The translations under genes were made by a program, and so were the position numbers. A stretch of 64,000 nucleotides of DNA from Parasphingopyxis sp. CP4 (GTDB lineage: Bacteria > Pseudomonadota > Alphaproteobacteria > Sphingomonadales > Sphingomonadaceae), in contig NZ_CP051130.1 of assembly GCF_013378055.1 (NCBI RefSeq), positions 2,172,001 to 2,236,000 on the forward strand, given 5' to 3'. The notes under the pieces were generated by a model. The model saw only the letters and a list, made by a program, of their open reading frames with translations. It made no database searches and had not been told where the DNA came from. Below are positions 45,681 to 54,670 of this stretch, one piece after another. Position 1 is the first letter of the stretch. Every line of letters starts with the position of its first letter.

Positions 45681-45711
45681 CCTTAATCGGACTGATTCGG
45701 TCTGATTAAGG
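45681..45711. promoter_or_regulatory. Operator palindrome of the suf operon
   Basis: 31-base inverted repeat with eight-base arms CCTTAATC (45681-45688) and GATTAAGG (45704-45711); most inner pairs also match, with mismatches at only two of fifteen positions. It starts eight bases upstream of the regulator gene. On the minus strand its proximal arm contains the AAGGA ribosome binding site for that gene. It fits autoregulation by the Rrf2-type protein. I could not place -35/-10 hexamers confidently. Confidence 0.75.
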
Positions 45712-45763
45712 CGATTTGGGCGGTCAGCCGCCGAAAATCAAGCTTTTAGTGGCAAATTTTCGC

Positions 45764-46624
45764 CTATGTGTCGGAGATTATCTTGCTGACCTTGCCTTCA
45801 AGCTTTTTCCGGCCTTTGAGCACTTCAGCGGTCAGTGTCTCGGGCTCGTTGCTCATCTTACCCGGGGTTACGCCAGTGAACTCCTTGATCTCGCGGATAA
45901 GGTGAGATTGGTCGTAAAAAGCGTCTTCGACAGGCTCGTCCGCATCGCCATCCTTGCGCACCAGCAATGCGGCAGCTCGCAGTGCGCGATATTTTCGCGC
46001 GAGGAATTTGGGCGAGGCGCCATAGAAACGCTTCGTCATACGTTCGACCTGACGTTTCGACAGACCTGTCTGTTCGATCAGATCGTTGATGTTCGGATCA
46101 GGGCTGCTCGCCAGCCATTCATCGACCAGCCGCGTGAACCAGATTGGTGAGGATTCAGCGTCCTTGAGCAACTCGCGTGCAAAAGCTTCGCCAATCTCCA
46201 CTTTCTCGGCCATGGTTTCAGCCGCGAGTAGCGCAGCATGGGTTTCCATCACCCCATCACCGAAAACCGAGACCGCATCTATGAGTCTATTCGTGTGTTT
46301 CTCGGCATCGGCACCCATCAGGCCACCCCAGCCGGCGGGTTGCAATCCAATTCCGAACAATTCGAGCGGGCCGGTGATATGGCCGATCGAAGGTCCGGTC
46401 GTCGGGCCAATGATGATCACCGGGGAGGCGTCCATATAGACGCCATCGTGAAATTCATATCCGCCCGAGCCCTGCAGTACGAAACGTATCTGGGCGCGAT
46501 CGGCACGTTCGGTTTGTTTATGGTCTTCGATATCCGCAGCGAACAGGTAGAAGGTCGACACCAGCTCCTGAAGGTCGTCTGGCGGCGGTGCGAATTCCAA
46601 TGAAAATTTCGACAGATCAGTCAA
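45764..46624 (-). CDS. AraC family transcriptional regulator
   Basis: 286-residue regulator with a C-terminal double helix-turn-helix: first helices IDDLIEQTGLSKRQVERMTKRFYGASPKFLARKYR-type region around residue 175-210, second near DQSHLIREIKEFTGVTP, both AraC hallmarks. The N-terminal 150 residues resemble a cupin-like effector domain (GYEFHDGVYMDASPVIIIGP). It ends 91 bases upstream of the suf regulator on the same strand. Effector and targets are unknown; no catabolic operon is adjacent. Confidence 0.88.
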   Translation of the reverse strand: MTDLSKFSLEFAPPPDDLQELVSTFYLFAADIEDHKQTERADRAQIRFVLQGSGGYEFHDGVYMDASPVIIIGPTTGPSIGHITGPLELFGIGLQPAGWGGLMGADAEKHTNRLIDAVSVFGDGVMETHAALLAAETMAEKVEIGEAFARELLKDAESSPIWFTRLVDEWLASSPDPNINDLIEQTGLSKRQVERMTKRFYGASPKFLARKYRALRAAALLVRKDGDADEPVEDAFYDQSHLIREIKEFTGVTPGKMSNEPETLTAEVLKGRKKLEGKVSKIISDT

Positions 46625-46689
46625 ACAGTCGGCGCCCCAAGGATGTTTATTTTTTTGTTCTGAAACAGGGGTTAGCGCAACTTAATGAC

Positions 46690-46729
46690 AAAAAAAAGCG
46701 GCCCGCGACAGTTTCCTGCCGGAGCCGCT
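46690..46729 (-). terminator. Rho-independent terminator after the DUF885 gene
   Basis: On the minus strand AGCGGC (46729-46724) pairs with GCCGCT (46702-46697); partial pairing continues inward, and an uninterrupted run of eight T (46697-46690) follows. It lies 95 bases past the stop of the DUF885 gene at 46825 and before the araC gene start. Confidence 0.75.
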
Positions 46730-46738
46730 AGTTTAAGC

Positions 46739-46754
46739 ACCCCCACATGGGGGT
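46739..46754. other. Short GC hairpin next to the terminator
   Basis: ACCCCC (46739-46744) and GGGGGT (46749-46754) form a six-pair stem with a four-base loop. On the minus strand it precedes the terminator, so the two may act in tandem. It lacks its own T-run. Confidence 0.4.
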
Positions 46755-46824
46755 CCTTCGGGTCGCAGATCCTGTCTAGGCCAGCATTATGCGGGCGTAT
46801 TGGACAGAAGCGACACGCGGGACA

Positions 46825-48666
46825 TTATCCTCCAGATTGGACAGATTCGATCCAGGCATTGACCTGTTCTTCGAGAATATCGAGAGGCACCGGGCCGGGC
46901 GCCAGCACCGAATCATGGAATCCCCGCCAATCGAAATCATCGCCCAGCGTATCCATCGCATTCTGCCGAAGCTCCATGATCCGAAGCTTCCCGATCATAT
47001 AGGCCGTCGCCTGGCCCGGATAGACGATATAGCGTTCAATCGCCTTGCGAATATCACCCTCGGGATTTGGTGTGTTCTCCTGCAGATAGGCAATCGCATC
47101 TTCGCGCGACCAGCGCATGTGATGGATGCCGGTATCGACGACGAGCCGGCAGGCGCGCCAAAGCTCCATACCCAATCGACCGAAATCGGAATAGGGATCG
47201 GTATATCCACCCATATCCTTGCCAAGCTCTTCCGCGTAGAGCCCCCAGCCTTCGGTATAGGCGGTGAATCCGCCGAACCGGCGGAAAGGCGGGATGTTGC
47301 CGCTTTCCACCTGGAGTGCGCGCTGGAGATGATGGCCCGGCACCGCTTCATGATAAGCCAGCGCCTCCATTTCGGTGCGGGACATATCGCGCAGGTTATA
47401 GAGATTCACATAATAGGTACCCGGACGCGATCCATCAGGTGTCGGCGCCTGGTAGAAAGCCTTGCCGGCCGATTGCTCACGAAATGCCTCAACCGGCTGC
47501 ACAACAACTTCGGCCTGCGGCAGCCGACCGAAAAATTCGGGCAGCCGTTCCTGCATCGCCGCGATCGTCGCATTGGCATCGGCGAGATAGGCCTCGCGCG
47601 TCGGATAGAAATACTCATCCCCATTGCGCAGATGGGAGAAGAAGTCCTGGAGACTGCCTTCAAACTCAACCTGCGCCATGATCGCGCGCATCTCGCCGTG
47701 GATCCGCTCAACTTCGCGCAGTCCGATCTGGTGCACTTCATCGGCCGTCAGGTCGGTCGTCGTATAATAGCGGAGCCGCTCGGCATAATATTCGGCGCCA
47801 TTGTCGAAGCGCCAGATACCGTCCTGGTCGGGTGCATTGGCCTGTTGGCGCTCGAACATCGCGATCAGCCGCTCATAGGCGGGGCCTACCGATTCAAGCA
47901 GCGCCGCGCGACCACGGGCGATGAGATCGGCCTTCTCTTCATCGGTGATATCCAGCGAATTCACCTTGCTCTGAAGATCAGCATAGAGCGGCGTATCATC
48001 GCCTTCGCTAAACGGGGCACCGGTGATCACATTGCGGGTATCGGAAATGATATAGGGGAACACCCAATCTGGCGGCACAACGCCATTGGCTTCACGCGCC
48101 TCCGCTTCAGCAATCAGTTGATCGATCACGGTGCCAAGGCCGGTGAGCCGGCTGATATAGGCTTCGGCGTGGGACGGTTCGGACACCCGATGGATATTGA
48201 TCAGAAAGGCGGGCAGCTGGCTCTGCGCACCGTTCATCTGGTCAAAGATATAGTCATTACCGCGAAACTCGAAAGCTGCGGCGCTGCGCTCGGCCATCCG
48301 CTCGAACAGCTGAAAGGATAGACGCGACTGAGCGTTGAGATCGGCATTGGCGAAACTGGCGCGCATCTCATCGCGCGCGGCAATCAACCGTTCCTGTTCG
48401 GCCACCGTATCGGCATCGCTGAAATCGCCCCATGTGCCATAATCGGCATCGCGAATACCGCGAAAGGATTTGGTGAGCGGCGAGAAGGCGAGTTCGGCCT
48501 CGTCAAAAGCTTCGAAAAAGGTGGAGAGCGCGGCGTCCGCGCTCTGCTCCATCGGCGCTTCGGCAGTCTCAGCAGAAGTCTGCGCGGCGGCGGACACGGT
48601 GATTGCCGGAGCTGCGGCGAGACCGGCAATCAAAATGGTTGATGACAGAAATAGGCTGCGAGGCAT
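46825..48666 (-). CDS. DUF885 family exported hydrolase (putative zinc peptidase)
   Basis: 613 residues with a signal peptide (LFLSSTILIAGLAAAPAITVSA, cleavage near residue 30), so periplasmic or outer-membrane associated. The DUF885 family has an unproven peptidase-like character; here the motif YHEAVPGHHLQ provides a possible zinc site (HE..PGHH) and TEGWGLYAEELG follows, both family-conserved. Start at ATG 48666, six bases after GGAG; an earlier ATG at 48678 is less well placed. It is divergent from pyrD across 103 bases and is followed by a terminator. Confidence 0.85.
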   Translation of the reverse strand: MPRSLFLSSTILIAGLAAAPAITVSAAAQTSAETAEAPMEQSADAALSTFFEAFDEAELAFSPLTKSFRGIRDADYGTWGDFSDADTVAEQERLIAARDEMRASFANADLNAQSRLSFQLFERMAERSAAAFEFRGNDYIFDQMNGAQSQLPAFLINIHRVSEPSHAEAYISRLTGLGTVIDQLIAEAEAREANGVVPPDWVFPYIISDTRNVITGAPFSEGDDTPLYADLQSKVNSLDITDEEKADLIARGRAALLESVGPAYERLIAMFERQQANAPDQDGIWRFDNGAEYYAERLRYYTTTDLTADEVHQIGLREVERIHGEMRAIMAQVEFEGSLQDFFSHLRNGDEYFYPTREAYLADANATIAAMQERLPEFFGRLPQAEVVVQPVEAFREQSAGKAFYQAPTPDGSRPGTYYVNLYNLRDMSRTEMEALAYHEAVPGHHLQRALQVESGNIPPFRRFGGFTAYTEGWGLYAEELGKDMGGYTDPYSDFGRLGMELWRACRLVVDTGIHHMRWSREDAIAYLQENTPNPEGDIRKAIERYIVYPGQATAYMIGKLRIMELRQNAMDTLGDDFDWRGFHDSVLAPGPVPLDILEEQVNAWIESVQSGG

Positions 48667-48769
48667 TGCGAACTCCATATATCCAGATTGGCAATTCTGA
48701 GGTTGGCAATGTCTTTGGCCGATCTCGGTGCTTTTGACCAGCCGTGCCCACGCTGCCATAGCCCCGCCC

Positions 48770-49807
48770 ATGGCGATCTACCCGCTTTTGCGTCCGATGA
48801 TTTTCACCCTTGATGCCGAGCGGGCACACGGCCTGACTATTGCGGCTCTCAAAATGGCGCCGATTGGATCACCGCCCGCGTCTCCGCCAGCCCTCACCCA
48901 GACGATCACCGGCCTCACCTTCCCCAATCCAGTGGGTCTGGCAGCCGGCTTCGACAAAAATGCCGAAGTGCCCCGCCAGATGCTGGGCCTCGGCTTTGGC
49001 TTTGCAGAGGTCGGTACGCTGACGCCGTTACCCCAGCCTGGCAATCCGAAGCCGCGCATGTTTCGCCTGACCGCTGATCAGGGCGTGATCAACCGGCTGG
49101 GCTTCAACAATGACGGCCAGACATCGGCCGCCGAACGTTTGTCCCGCCGCGATCGGAGCCGAGGAATTGTTGGCATCAATATCGGCGCCAACAAGGATAG
49201 CGAGGATCGGGTTGCTGATTATGAAATCGGTGTACGCGCCATGGCCCCGCTTGCCGATTATCTGACGATCAATATTTCTTCGCCGAACACGCCAGGTCTC
49301 CGCGCGTTGCAGGACGAAGGCGCGCTGGACGATCTCCTCGCGCGATGCATGGCGGCGCGCGGCGATCATAGCGTACCGATTTTCCTCAAGGTCGCACCGG
49401 ACCTTGAGCCAGCCGATATCGATGCGATCACCCGGATCGCGATGGCCCGGCAGATCAATGCATTGATCATTGGCAACACGACAATCAGCAGACCCGAACT
49501 GCGATCCGTTCATGCTCAGGAAACAGGCGGCCTGTCTGGCAAGCCGCTCGCAACGCTGGCGCGCGAACGGCTGGCAGACTTTCGATCGGCCACCGGCGGC
49601 GTGCTGCCGCTGATCGCCGTCGGTGGAATCGATTCTGCCGAAGAGGCGTGGAGCCGCATCCGCGCCGGAGCTTCGCTGATCCAGATATATACGGCGCTCG
49701 CCTATCATGGCCCGGGCCTCGCGCGGCGGATCGTGCACGGTCTCGAACAACTGCGCCAACGCGATGGTTTTGACACGCTAACCGCGGCCGTCGGTACTGC
49801 AGCATGA
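48770..49807 (+). CDS. pyrD: Dihydroorotate dehydrogenase, class 2 (quinone)
   Basis: Membrane-associated FMN enzyme of pyrimidine synthesis that passes electrons to quinone. 345 residues: GLAAGFDKNAEVP for FMN binding, the catalytic Ser in NISSPNTPGLR (family class 2), IGNTTISRP and GGIDSAEEAW. The N-terminal helix (AIYPLLRPMIFTLDAERAHGL) is the class 2 membrane-contact segment. Start ATG 48770 agrees with this; the frame is open further up but would run into the promoter region. Two genes (ggt and acyl-CoA ligase) follow closely on the same strand. Confidence 0.97.
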   Translation: MAIYPLLRPMIFTLDAERAHGLTIAALKMAPIGSPPASPPALTQTITGLTFPNPVGLAAGFDKNAEVPRQMLGLGFGFAEVGTLTPLPQPGNPKPRMFRLTADQGVINRLGFNNDGQTSAAERLSRRDRSRGIVGINIGANKDSEDRVADYEIGVRAMAPLADYLTINISSPNTPGLRALQDEGALDDLLARCMAARGDHSVPIFLKVAPDLEPADIDAITRIAMARQINALIIGNTTISRPELRSVHAQETGGLSGKPLATLARERLADFRSATGGVLPLIAVGGIDSAEEAWSRIRAGASLIQIYTALAYHGPGLARRIVHGLEQLRQRDGFDTLTAAVGTAA

Positions 49808-49849
49808 ACGGGCTAGGCGCTTCCCAATTGTCCGGCTAGAAAGCTCAGC

Positions 49850-51556
49850 ATGATCCGATCTCTCGCTCTATCTCTCGTCCTCATTGCATCGCCGCTTATC
49901 GGCTGTGCGCCCGTCTCAGCCCAGCCGGAACCCGCATCAGCATCCATGCCCGGCATGGTATCTGCAGCCGATCCGCGTGCAGCGGCAGCGGGCCAAGAGA
50001 TATTGCGCGCAGGCGGTTCAGCAACCGATGCCGCCATGGCCATGATGCTCGCGCTGACGGTGGTCGAGCCGCAGAGCTCAGGGATTGGCGGGGGCGGCTT
50101 TTTCGTGCGCCATGACGCAGCAACCGGCCAGCCAACCACAATCGATGGGCGCGAGACCGCTCCGTCCACGGCGACACCGGATCTGTTTCTCAATGAACAG
50201 GGCGAACCGCTCGGCTTTCGCCAGGCCGTACCGGGAGGCCGGTCCGTCGGCATCCCTGGCAATATCCGGCTAATGGCAGAGGTCCATGGCCGTTGGGGAC
50301 AGCTCGAATGGGCGCAGCTTTTCGAGCCTGCCATCCGGCTTGCCGAAGAAGGCTATACGGTCAATGCGCGGATGGCTCGATTCCTCGGCTTCTTCGCGGA
50401 AATTTGGCAGAACTTCCCGGATGCCCAAGCGCTCTATTGGGAAGATGGCGCACCCAAGGAAGACGGCGACACAGTCCACAATCCAGCGCTTGCTGCCCTG
50501 TTGCGGCGCGTTGCCAGCGAGGGCCCCGACAGCTTCTATAGCGGCGAGAATGTCGAAGCGATCCAGGCCGCGACATCGAACAGCCCGATTAACTCGCTGA
50601 CCATTCCCGCCGACGATTTCGCCAGCTACCGCGCAATCGAACGCGCCGCGATATGTCAGCCCTATCGCAGCTATAGAGTGTGCGGCATGGGCCCGCCCTC
50701 CTCTGGCGCGACCACTGTATTACAGATTCTCGGTATGCTCGAACGGTTCGATATGGGCGAGCTTGGCCCGCGCAGCGCGCAGAGCTGGCATCTGATCGGC
50801 GAAGCGATGCGCCTCGCCTATGCCGACCGGTCGATGTATCTCGGCGATATGGATTTCGTGTCCGTTCCGGTCGAAGGTCTGCTTGATCGCGATTACCTTG
50901 CCCAACGCTCGGCACTGATTTCCGAGACGTCTGGACTTGGCAGCTATGAAGCCGGCACGCCGCCGGGCAGCGAAGCCCGCACCGCCGGACTGGATGGCGA
51001 GATCTCCGGGACCACGCATTTTGTCGCGGTGGACAGCAGCGGCAATGTCGTCACCATGACATCAACTATCGAAGGTCCGTTCGGCAGCCAGCTGGTCGCC
51101 AATGGCTATTTCCTCAACAATGAGCTGACCGATTTCGATTTTACGCCGGAACGCGATGGCGCGCCGGTTGCCAATGCCGTGGCACCGGGCAAGCGGCCGC
51201 TATCCTCCATGTCGCCAACGCTGGTCTATGATGCAGACGGGCGCCTCGTCCTGGCACTCGGCTCAGCCGGTGGCCGCCGGATCATCATGCACGTCGCCAA
51301 GACGCTGATCGGTGTGCTCGACTGGGGACTGCCGGTCGATGAAGCGATTGCCCTGCCCAATATCTATTTCGGCGGTGACGGATTGCGGATCGAACAGGAT
51401 AGCTATCTTGCCGAGATACAGGGCGAGATTTCGGCGCTGAGCGGCCTTGTCGTTGCCTCCCGTCTCACCTCCAAAGTCAATGCCGTGCAATGGACGGAAA
51501 ACGGATGGGTCGGCGCCGCCGATCCCCGCAGCCCGGGCGTTGCCCTAAGCGAATGA
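49850..51556 (+). CDS. Gamma-glutamyltransferase (lipoprotein)
   Basis: Cleaves gamma-glutamyl bonds of glutathione and transfers the group to amino acids, periplasmic. 568 residues with signal sequence and lipobox LIGC (Cys19). Self-processing nucleophile Thr lies in GEISGTTHFVAVDSSGNVVTMTSTIEGPFGS, the classic TTHF site that becomes the small subunit N-terminus; GIGGGGFFV near the N-terminus and SSMSPTLV are also diagnostic. With EgtB elsewhere in the window and glyoxalase II nearby, it may recycle glutathione; other substrates are possible. It is 42 bases after pyrD and 24 before the ligase gene. Confidence 0.93.
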   Translation: MIRSLALSLVLIASPLIGCAPVSAQPEPASASMPGMVSAADPRAAAAGQEILRAGGSATDAAMAMMLALTVVEPQSSGIGGGGFFVRHDAATGQPTTIDGRETAPSTATPDLFLNEQGEPLGFRQAVPGGRSVGIPGNIRLMAEVHGRWGQLEWAQLFEPAIRLAEEGYTVNARMARFLGFFAEIWQNFPDAQALYWEDGAPKEDGDTVHNPALAALLRRVASEGPDSFYSGENVEAIQAATSNSPINSLTIPADDFASYRAIERAAICQPYRSYRVCGMGPPSSGATTVLQILGMLERFDMGELGPRSAQSWHLIGEAMRLAYADRSMYLGDMDFVSVPVEGLLDRDYLAQRSALISETSGLGSYEAGTPPGSEARTAGLDGEISGTTHFVAVDSSGNVVTMTSTIEGPFGSQLVANGYFLNNELTDFDFTPERDGAPVANAVAPGKRPLSSMSPTLVYDADGRLVLALGSAGGRRIIMHVAKTLIGVLDWGLPVDEAIALPNIYFGGDGLRIEQDSYLAEIQGEISALSGLVVASRLTSKVNAVQWTENGWVGAADPRSPGVALSE

Positions 51557-51580
51557 TGTAATCCCCGGGGATAACCAGCG

Positions 51581-53371
51581 ATGCGCCAACTCGAACATTT
51601 TCCTAATCTTCTGACCATGTTCTTTACCCGTGTCCGCGAAAAGGGCGATGCGCCTTTCTTGTGGCATTACGGCGAAGATGGCTGGGAGGCCCAAACCTGG
51701 CGCGAGATCGCTGAACAGGTTTCCGCTCTTGCTGATGCGTTAGAAAAGCTCGGGCTGCAGCGTGGTGATCGCGTTGTGCTGGTGTCCGAGAACCGGCCCG
51801 AATTCTGCGTTGCCGATCTCGCCATCATGGCGGCCGGCTGCATCGCCGTGCCGACCTACACCACGAATACCGAGCGCGATCATGCGCATATCCTGGAAGA
51901 CAGCCGGGCCAAGGCGGTCATCGTTTCGAACCAGAAACTCGCCAAGACGGTCACCAGCGCGGCGCTGCTTGCCACCCATTGCAAGACAATCATTGGTATC
52001 GAGCCGATGCGCATCGGCCAGGGCGGCGATATCCAGTTTCACGACTGGGCCGAGCTGATCGAAGCGGAAACGCCGGATGTCGATGCGCGGGCCGAACGCT
52101 GTGACTTCACCCGCGAAGATACCGCCTGCATCATCTATACGAGCGGCACCGGCGGTGCGCCGCGCGGCGTGATGCAGCATCATGGCGCCATCCTTCACAA
52201 TTGCGAGGGCTGTGTCGCGGTCATCTCCGAAGATTTCGGCTGGAAGGAAGAGGTGTTCCTCTCATTCCTGCCGCTGAGCCATGCCTATGAGCATAGCGGT
52301 GGCCAGTTCTTCCCGATCGGGCTTGGCGGCCAGATATATTATTCGCGCGGGCTGGAAAAGCTTGCTGCCGATATCCTTGAAACCAGGCCAACGATCATGG
52401 TGGTCGTGCCGCGGCTGTTCGAAGTACTGCGCCAAAGATTGCTCAAGACAATCGAAAAGCAGGGCAAATTCCCCAATTTCATGCTGCAACGCGCGCTTGA
52501 TATTGGCGAGAAGGACTATGCAGGGTCCGTTCCGTTCAAGGACAGGCCGATGGATGTGCTGCTCGACGTGATCCTGCGACCCAAGATCCGCAAGCGCTTT
52601 GGCGGCCGACTCAAGGCGATGGTGTCCGGCGGCGCGCCGCTCAATCCGGAGATCGGCATCTTCTTCCACTCACTCGGCCTCACATTACTGCAAGGCTATG
52701 GGCAAACGGAGTCCGGCCCGGTTATCAGCTGCAATCGCCCCAAGACCGGCCTGAAAATGGATACCGTCGGGCCGCCACTCATCAATACCGAGGTGAAGAT
52801 TGCCGAAGATGGCGAGATCCTCGTCAAAGGCGAGCTGGTAATGCAGGGCTATTGGCGCAACGACGAAGAGACCGCGCGCGTGCTGAAGGACGGATGGCTG
52901 CACACTGGCGATATCGGCCATATCGATGAAGAAGGCCGGATTGCGATTACCGATCGCAAAAAGGATCTGATCGTCAACGACAAGGGCGATAATGTCGCGC
53001 CCCAACGCGTTGAAGGCATGCTCACTCTCGAACCCGAAATCCTGCAGGCGATGGTGGTCGGCGACAAGCGGCCGCATCTGGTGGGCTTGATCGTGCCGGA
53101 TCCGGAGTGGATGCGGGAATGGGCCGCAGCCACTGGCGTCCCCAATGATGAAGAAGAGCTACGCGACAATGCCGATTTCCAAAAGGCCGTCTCCGCCGCC
53201 GTCGACCGGGTCAATAAGGGCCTGGCCACGGTCGAAAAGGTGCGCCGCGTGATCCTCGCCGACGAAGCCTTCACGGTCGAGAATGACCAGATGACGCCGT
53301 CTATGAAGATCCGTCGACATGTCCTGCGCGATGCCTATGGCGAGCGTCTGAACGCGCTCTACCGGCATTAG
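51581..53371 (+). CDS. Long-chain-fatty-acid-CoA ligase family protein (AMP-binding)
   Basis: 596-residue adenylate-forming enzyme. ATP/AMP motif IIYTSGTGGAPRGVM is at residues about 182-196, followed by LSHAYEHSGG, GYGQTESGP, the acyl-adenylate loop DGWLHTGDIGHID and C-terminal TDRKKDLIVNDKGDNVAPQRVE with the catalytic Lys region. It resembles the ACSL/FadD15-like group, acting on long-chain acids, but chain length is not readable. Last gene of the pyrD-ggt-ligase run; converges on the lipoprotein gene with a 23-base gap. Confidence 0.93.
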   Translation: MRQLEHFPNLLTMFFTRVREKGDAPFLWHYGEDGWEAQTWREIAEQVSALADALEKLGLQRGDRVVLVSENRPEFCVADLAIMAAGCIAVPTYTTNTERDHAHILEDSRAKAVIVSNQKLAKTVTSAALLATHCKTIIGIEPMRIGQGGDIQFHDWAELIEAETPDVDARAERCDFTREDTACIIYTSGTGGAPRGVMQHHGAILHNCEGCVAVISEDFGWKEEVFLSFLPLSHAYEHSGGQFFPIGLGGQIYYSRGLEKLAADILETRPTIMVVVPRLFEVLRQRLLKTIEKQGKFPNFMLQRALDIGEKDYAGSVPFKDRPMDVLLDVILRPKIRKRFGGRLKAMVSGGAPLNPEIGIFFHSLGLTLLQGYGQTESGPVISCNRPKTGLKMDTVGPPLINTEVKIAEDGEILVKGELVMQGYWRNDEETARVLKDGWLHTGDIGHIDEEGRIAITDRKKDLIVNDKGDNVAPQRVEGMLTLEPEILQAMVVGDKRPHLVGLIVPDPEWMREWAAATGVPNDEEELRDNADFQKAVSAAVDRVNKGLATVEKVRRVILADEAFTVENDQMTPSMKIRRHVLRDAYGERLNALYRH

Positions 53372-53394
53372 TCGCTACGGACTGAAAAGCCTGG

Positions 53395-53814
53395 CTATTC
53401 TTCGCGATACGGCGTGAACTCGCCCAATACGCAGCTGCCGAAAGACGCGCCGCTATAGGGGTCACGCACTTCAAGCACTTCACCGCTGCAGAGCTGGCTC
53501 GACCCATAGCGCTGGCTGACCAAGGTGCTGGTCGAGCGCAAAGTCGGGCAGATGCCATCCAGATCGTTCCGGTAGACGGTGCCACCCACACGATACAGGA
53601 TCGCCTGGTTGCCGATGATCGATGTCTGGGTGTTGGGCCGTGTATGGATGCAGGGCTGCGGATCGCCTGGCGTCTTGCCGTCAAGCATATTGGCCATCCG
53701 GCGCTCGTCCCGTTCGGACAGCGAATCAGTACCCTCGCTACTCGCTTCCATTGCATTGGCAGCGCATCCCGCAAGCAGGGGCAGCACTACCGCCATAGCT
53801 ATCATTCGAACCAT
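53395..53814 (-). CDS. Small lipoprotein of unknown function
   Basis: 139 residues with lipobox LLAGC (Cys17), start at ATG 53814 with AAGGA six bases upstream. The mature part has four Cys residues (PCIHTR, GICPTL, SSQLCSGEV, FGSCVLGEF), suggesting two disulfides in a secreted domain, and the pattern RPNTQTSIIGNQAILYRVGGTVYRNDL. I recognise no family. Immediately after it on the strand lies nothing; upstream (54 bases) is gloB. Confidence 0.7.
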   Translation of the reverse strand: MVRMIAMAVVLPLLAGCAANAMEASSEGTDSLSERDERRMANMLDGKTPGDPQPCIHTRPNTQTSIIGNQAILYRVGGTVYRNDLDGICPTLRSTSTLVSQRYGSSQLCSGEVLEVRDPYSGASFGSCVLGEFTPYREE

Positions 53815-53867
53815 GACCGTTCCTTTCGCTTTTTCGCCCCCGAAAGTCCCGGATACCATAGTTTTGG

Positions 53868-54590
53868 CTAGAACGCATCTTTCGCCGCGCGCCGCGCGGC
53901 CAACTCATCCGCTGACCTGGCTCGCATAAAGGGGTTCGTTGCGCGCTCGTCGCCGATCGTTGTGGGCACTGTTGCTTCGCCCTTGGCGCGCATCGCCAGC
54001 ACCTGATCCATCCGCTCGGCGAGCGCCTGATTGTCGGGTTCTGCCGTCACGGCATAGCGGCCATTGGCCTCGGTATATTCGTGCGCACAATAGACTTTGG
54101 TCTCATCCGGCAGTCCTTCGAGCTTGCGCATATTGGCGTACATCTGCTCGGCCGTGCCTTCGAAAAGCCGGCCACAGCCCATCGCGAACAGCGTATCGCC
54201 GACAAAGGCCGCCTGTTCGCTGGGCAGATGATAGGCGATATGCCCGGCGGTATGCGCAGGAACGTCGATCACGTCCGCGACGACCGGTCCAAGGGCAACT
54301 GTATCGCCTTCTTTCACCATTACATCCAAGGTCGGAATCCGCGCCTGTTCCGCCTCCGGCCCGGTAATCGTACAGCCGGTGGCAGCCTTGATCGCTTCAT
54401 TGCCGCCAGTGTGATCGGGATGCCAATGGGTGTTCCAGATCTGGGTGATCTGCCAGCCGCGCGCATTCGCCTCGGCCAGCACCGGATCGGCAACGGCCGG
54501 ATCCACCACCATGGTTTCGCGGCTTTCGGCTTCATGAGCGAGCCAGACATAATTGTCGGAAAGGACTGGGATTCGGACGATTTCTAGCAT
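53868..54590 (-). CDS. gloB: Hydroxyacylglutathione hydrolase (glyoxalase II)
   Basis: Hydrolyses S-lactoylglutathione to lactate and glutathione, the second glyoxalase step. 240-residue metallo-beta-lactamase fold with THWHPDH (54-60) in place of the common THHHxDH, and later metal ligands GHIAYHLP, FVGDTLFAMGCGRLFEGT and HEYTEAN. C-terminal glyoxalase II domain present but short. Divergent from the diguanylate cyclase gene (80-base gap); glyoxalase I is on the other side of that gene, so both enzymes of the pathway flank it. Confidence 0.94.
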   Translation of the reverse strand: MLEIVRIPVLSDNYVWLAHEAESRETMVVDPAVADPVLAEANARGWQITQIWNTHWHPDHTGGNEAIKAATGCTITGPEAEQARIPTLDVMVKEGDTVALGPVVADVIDVPAHTAGHIAYHLPSEQAAFVGDTLFAMGCGRLFEGTAEQMYANMRKLEGLPDETKVYCAHEYTEANGRYAVTAEPDNQALAERMDQVLAMRAKGEATVPTTIGDERATNPFMRARSADELAARRAAKDAF

Positions 54591-54670
54591 TTTTCGAGGT
54601 TTACCGGGTTCCGGGCTGCAAGTCGAATATTAACCGCAATTCAAGACGCGGTGATTACCATAGATTTGCG

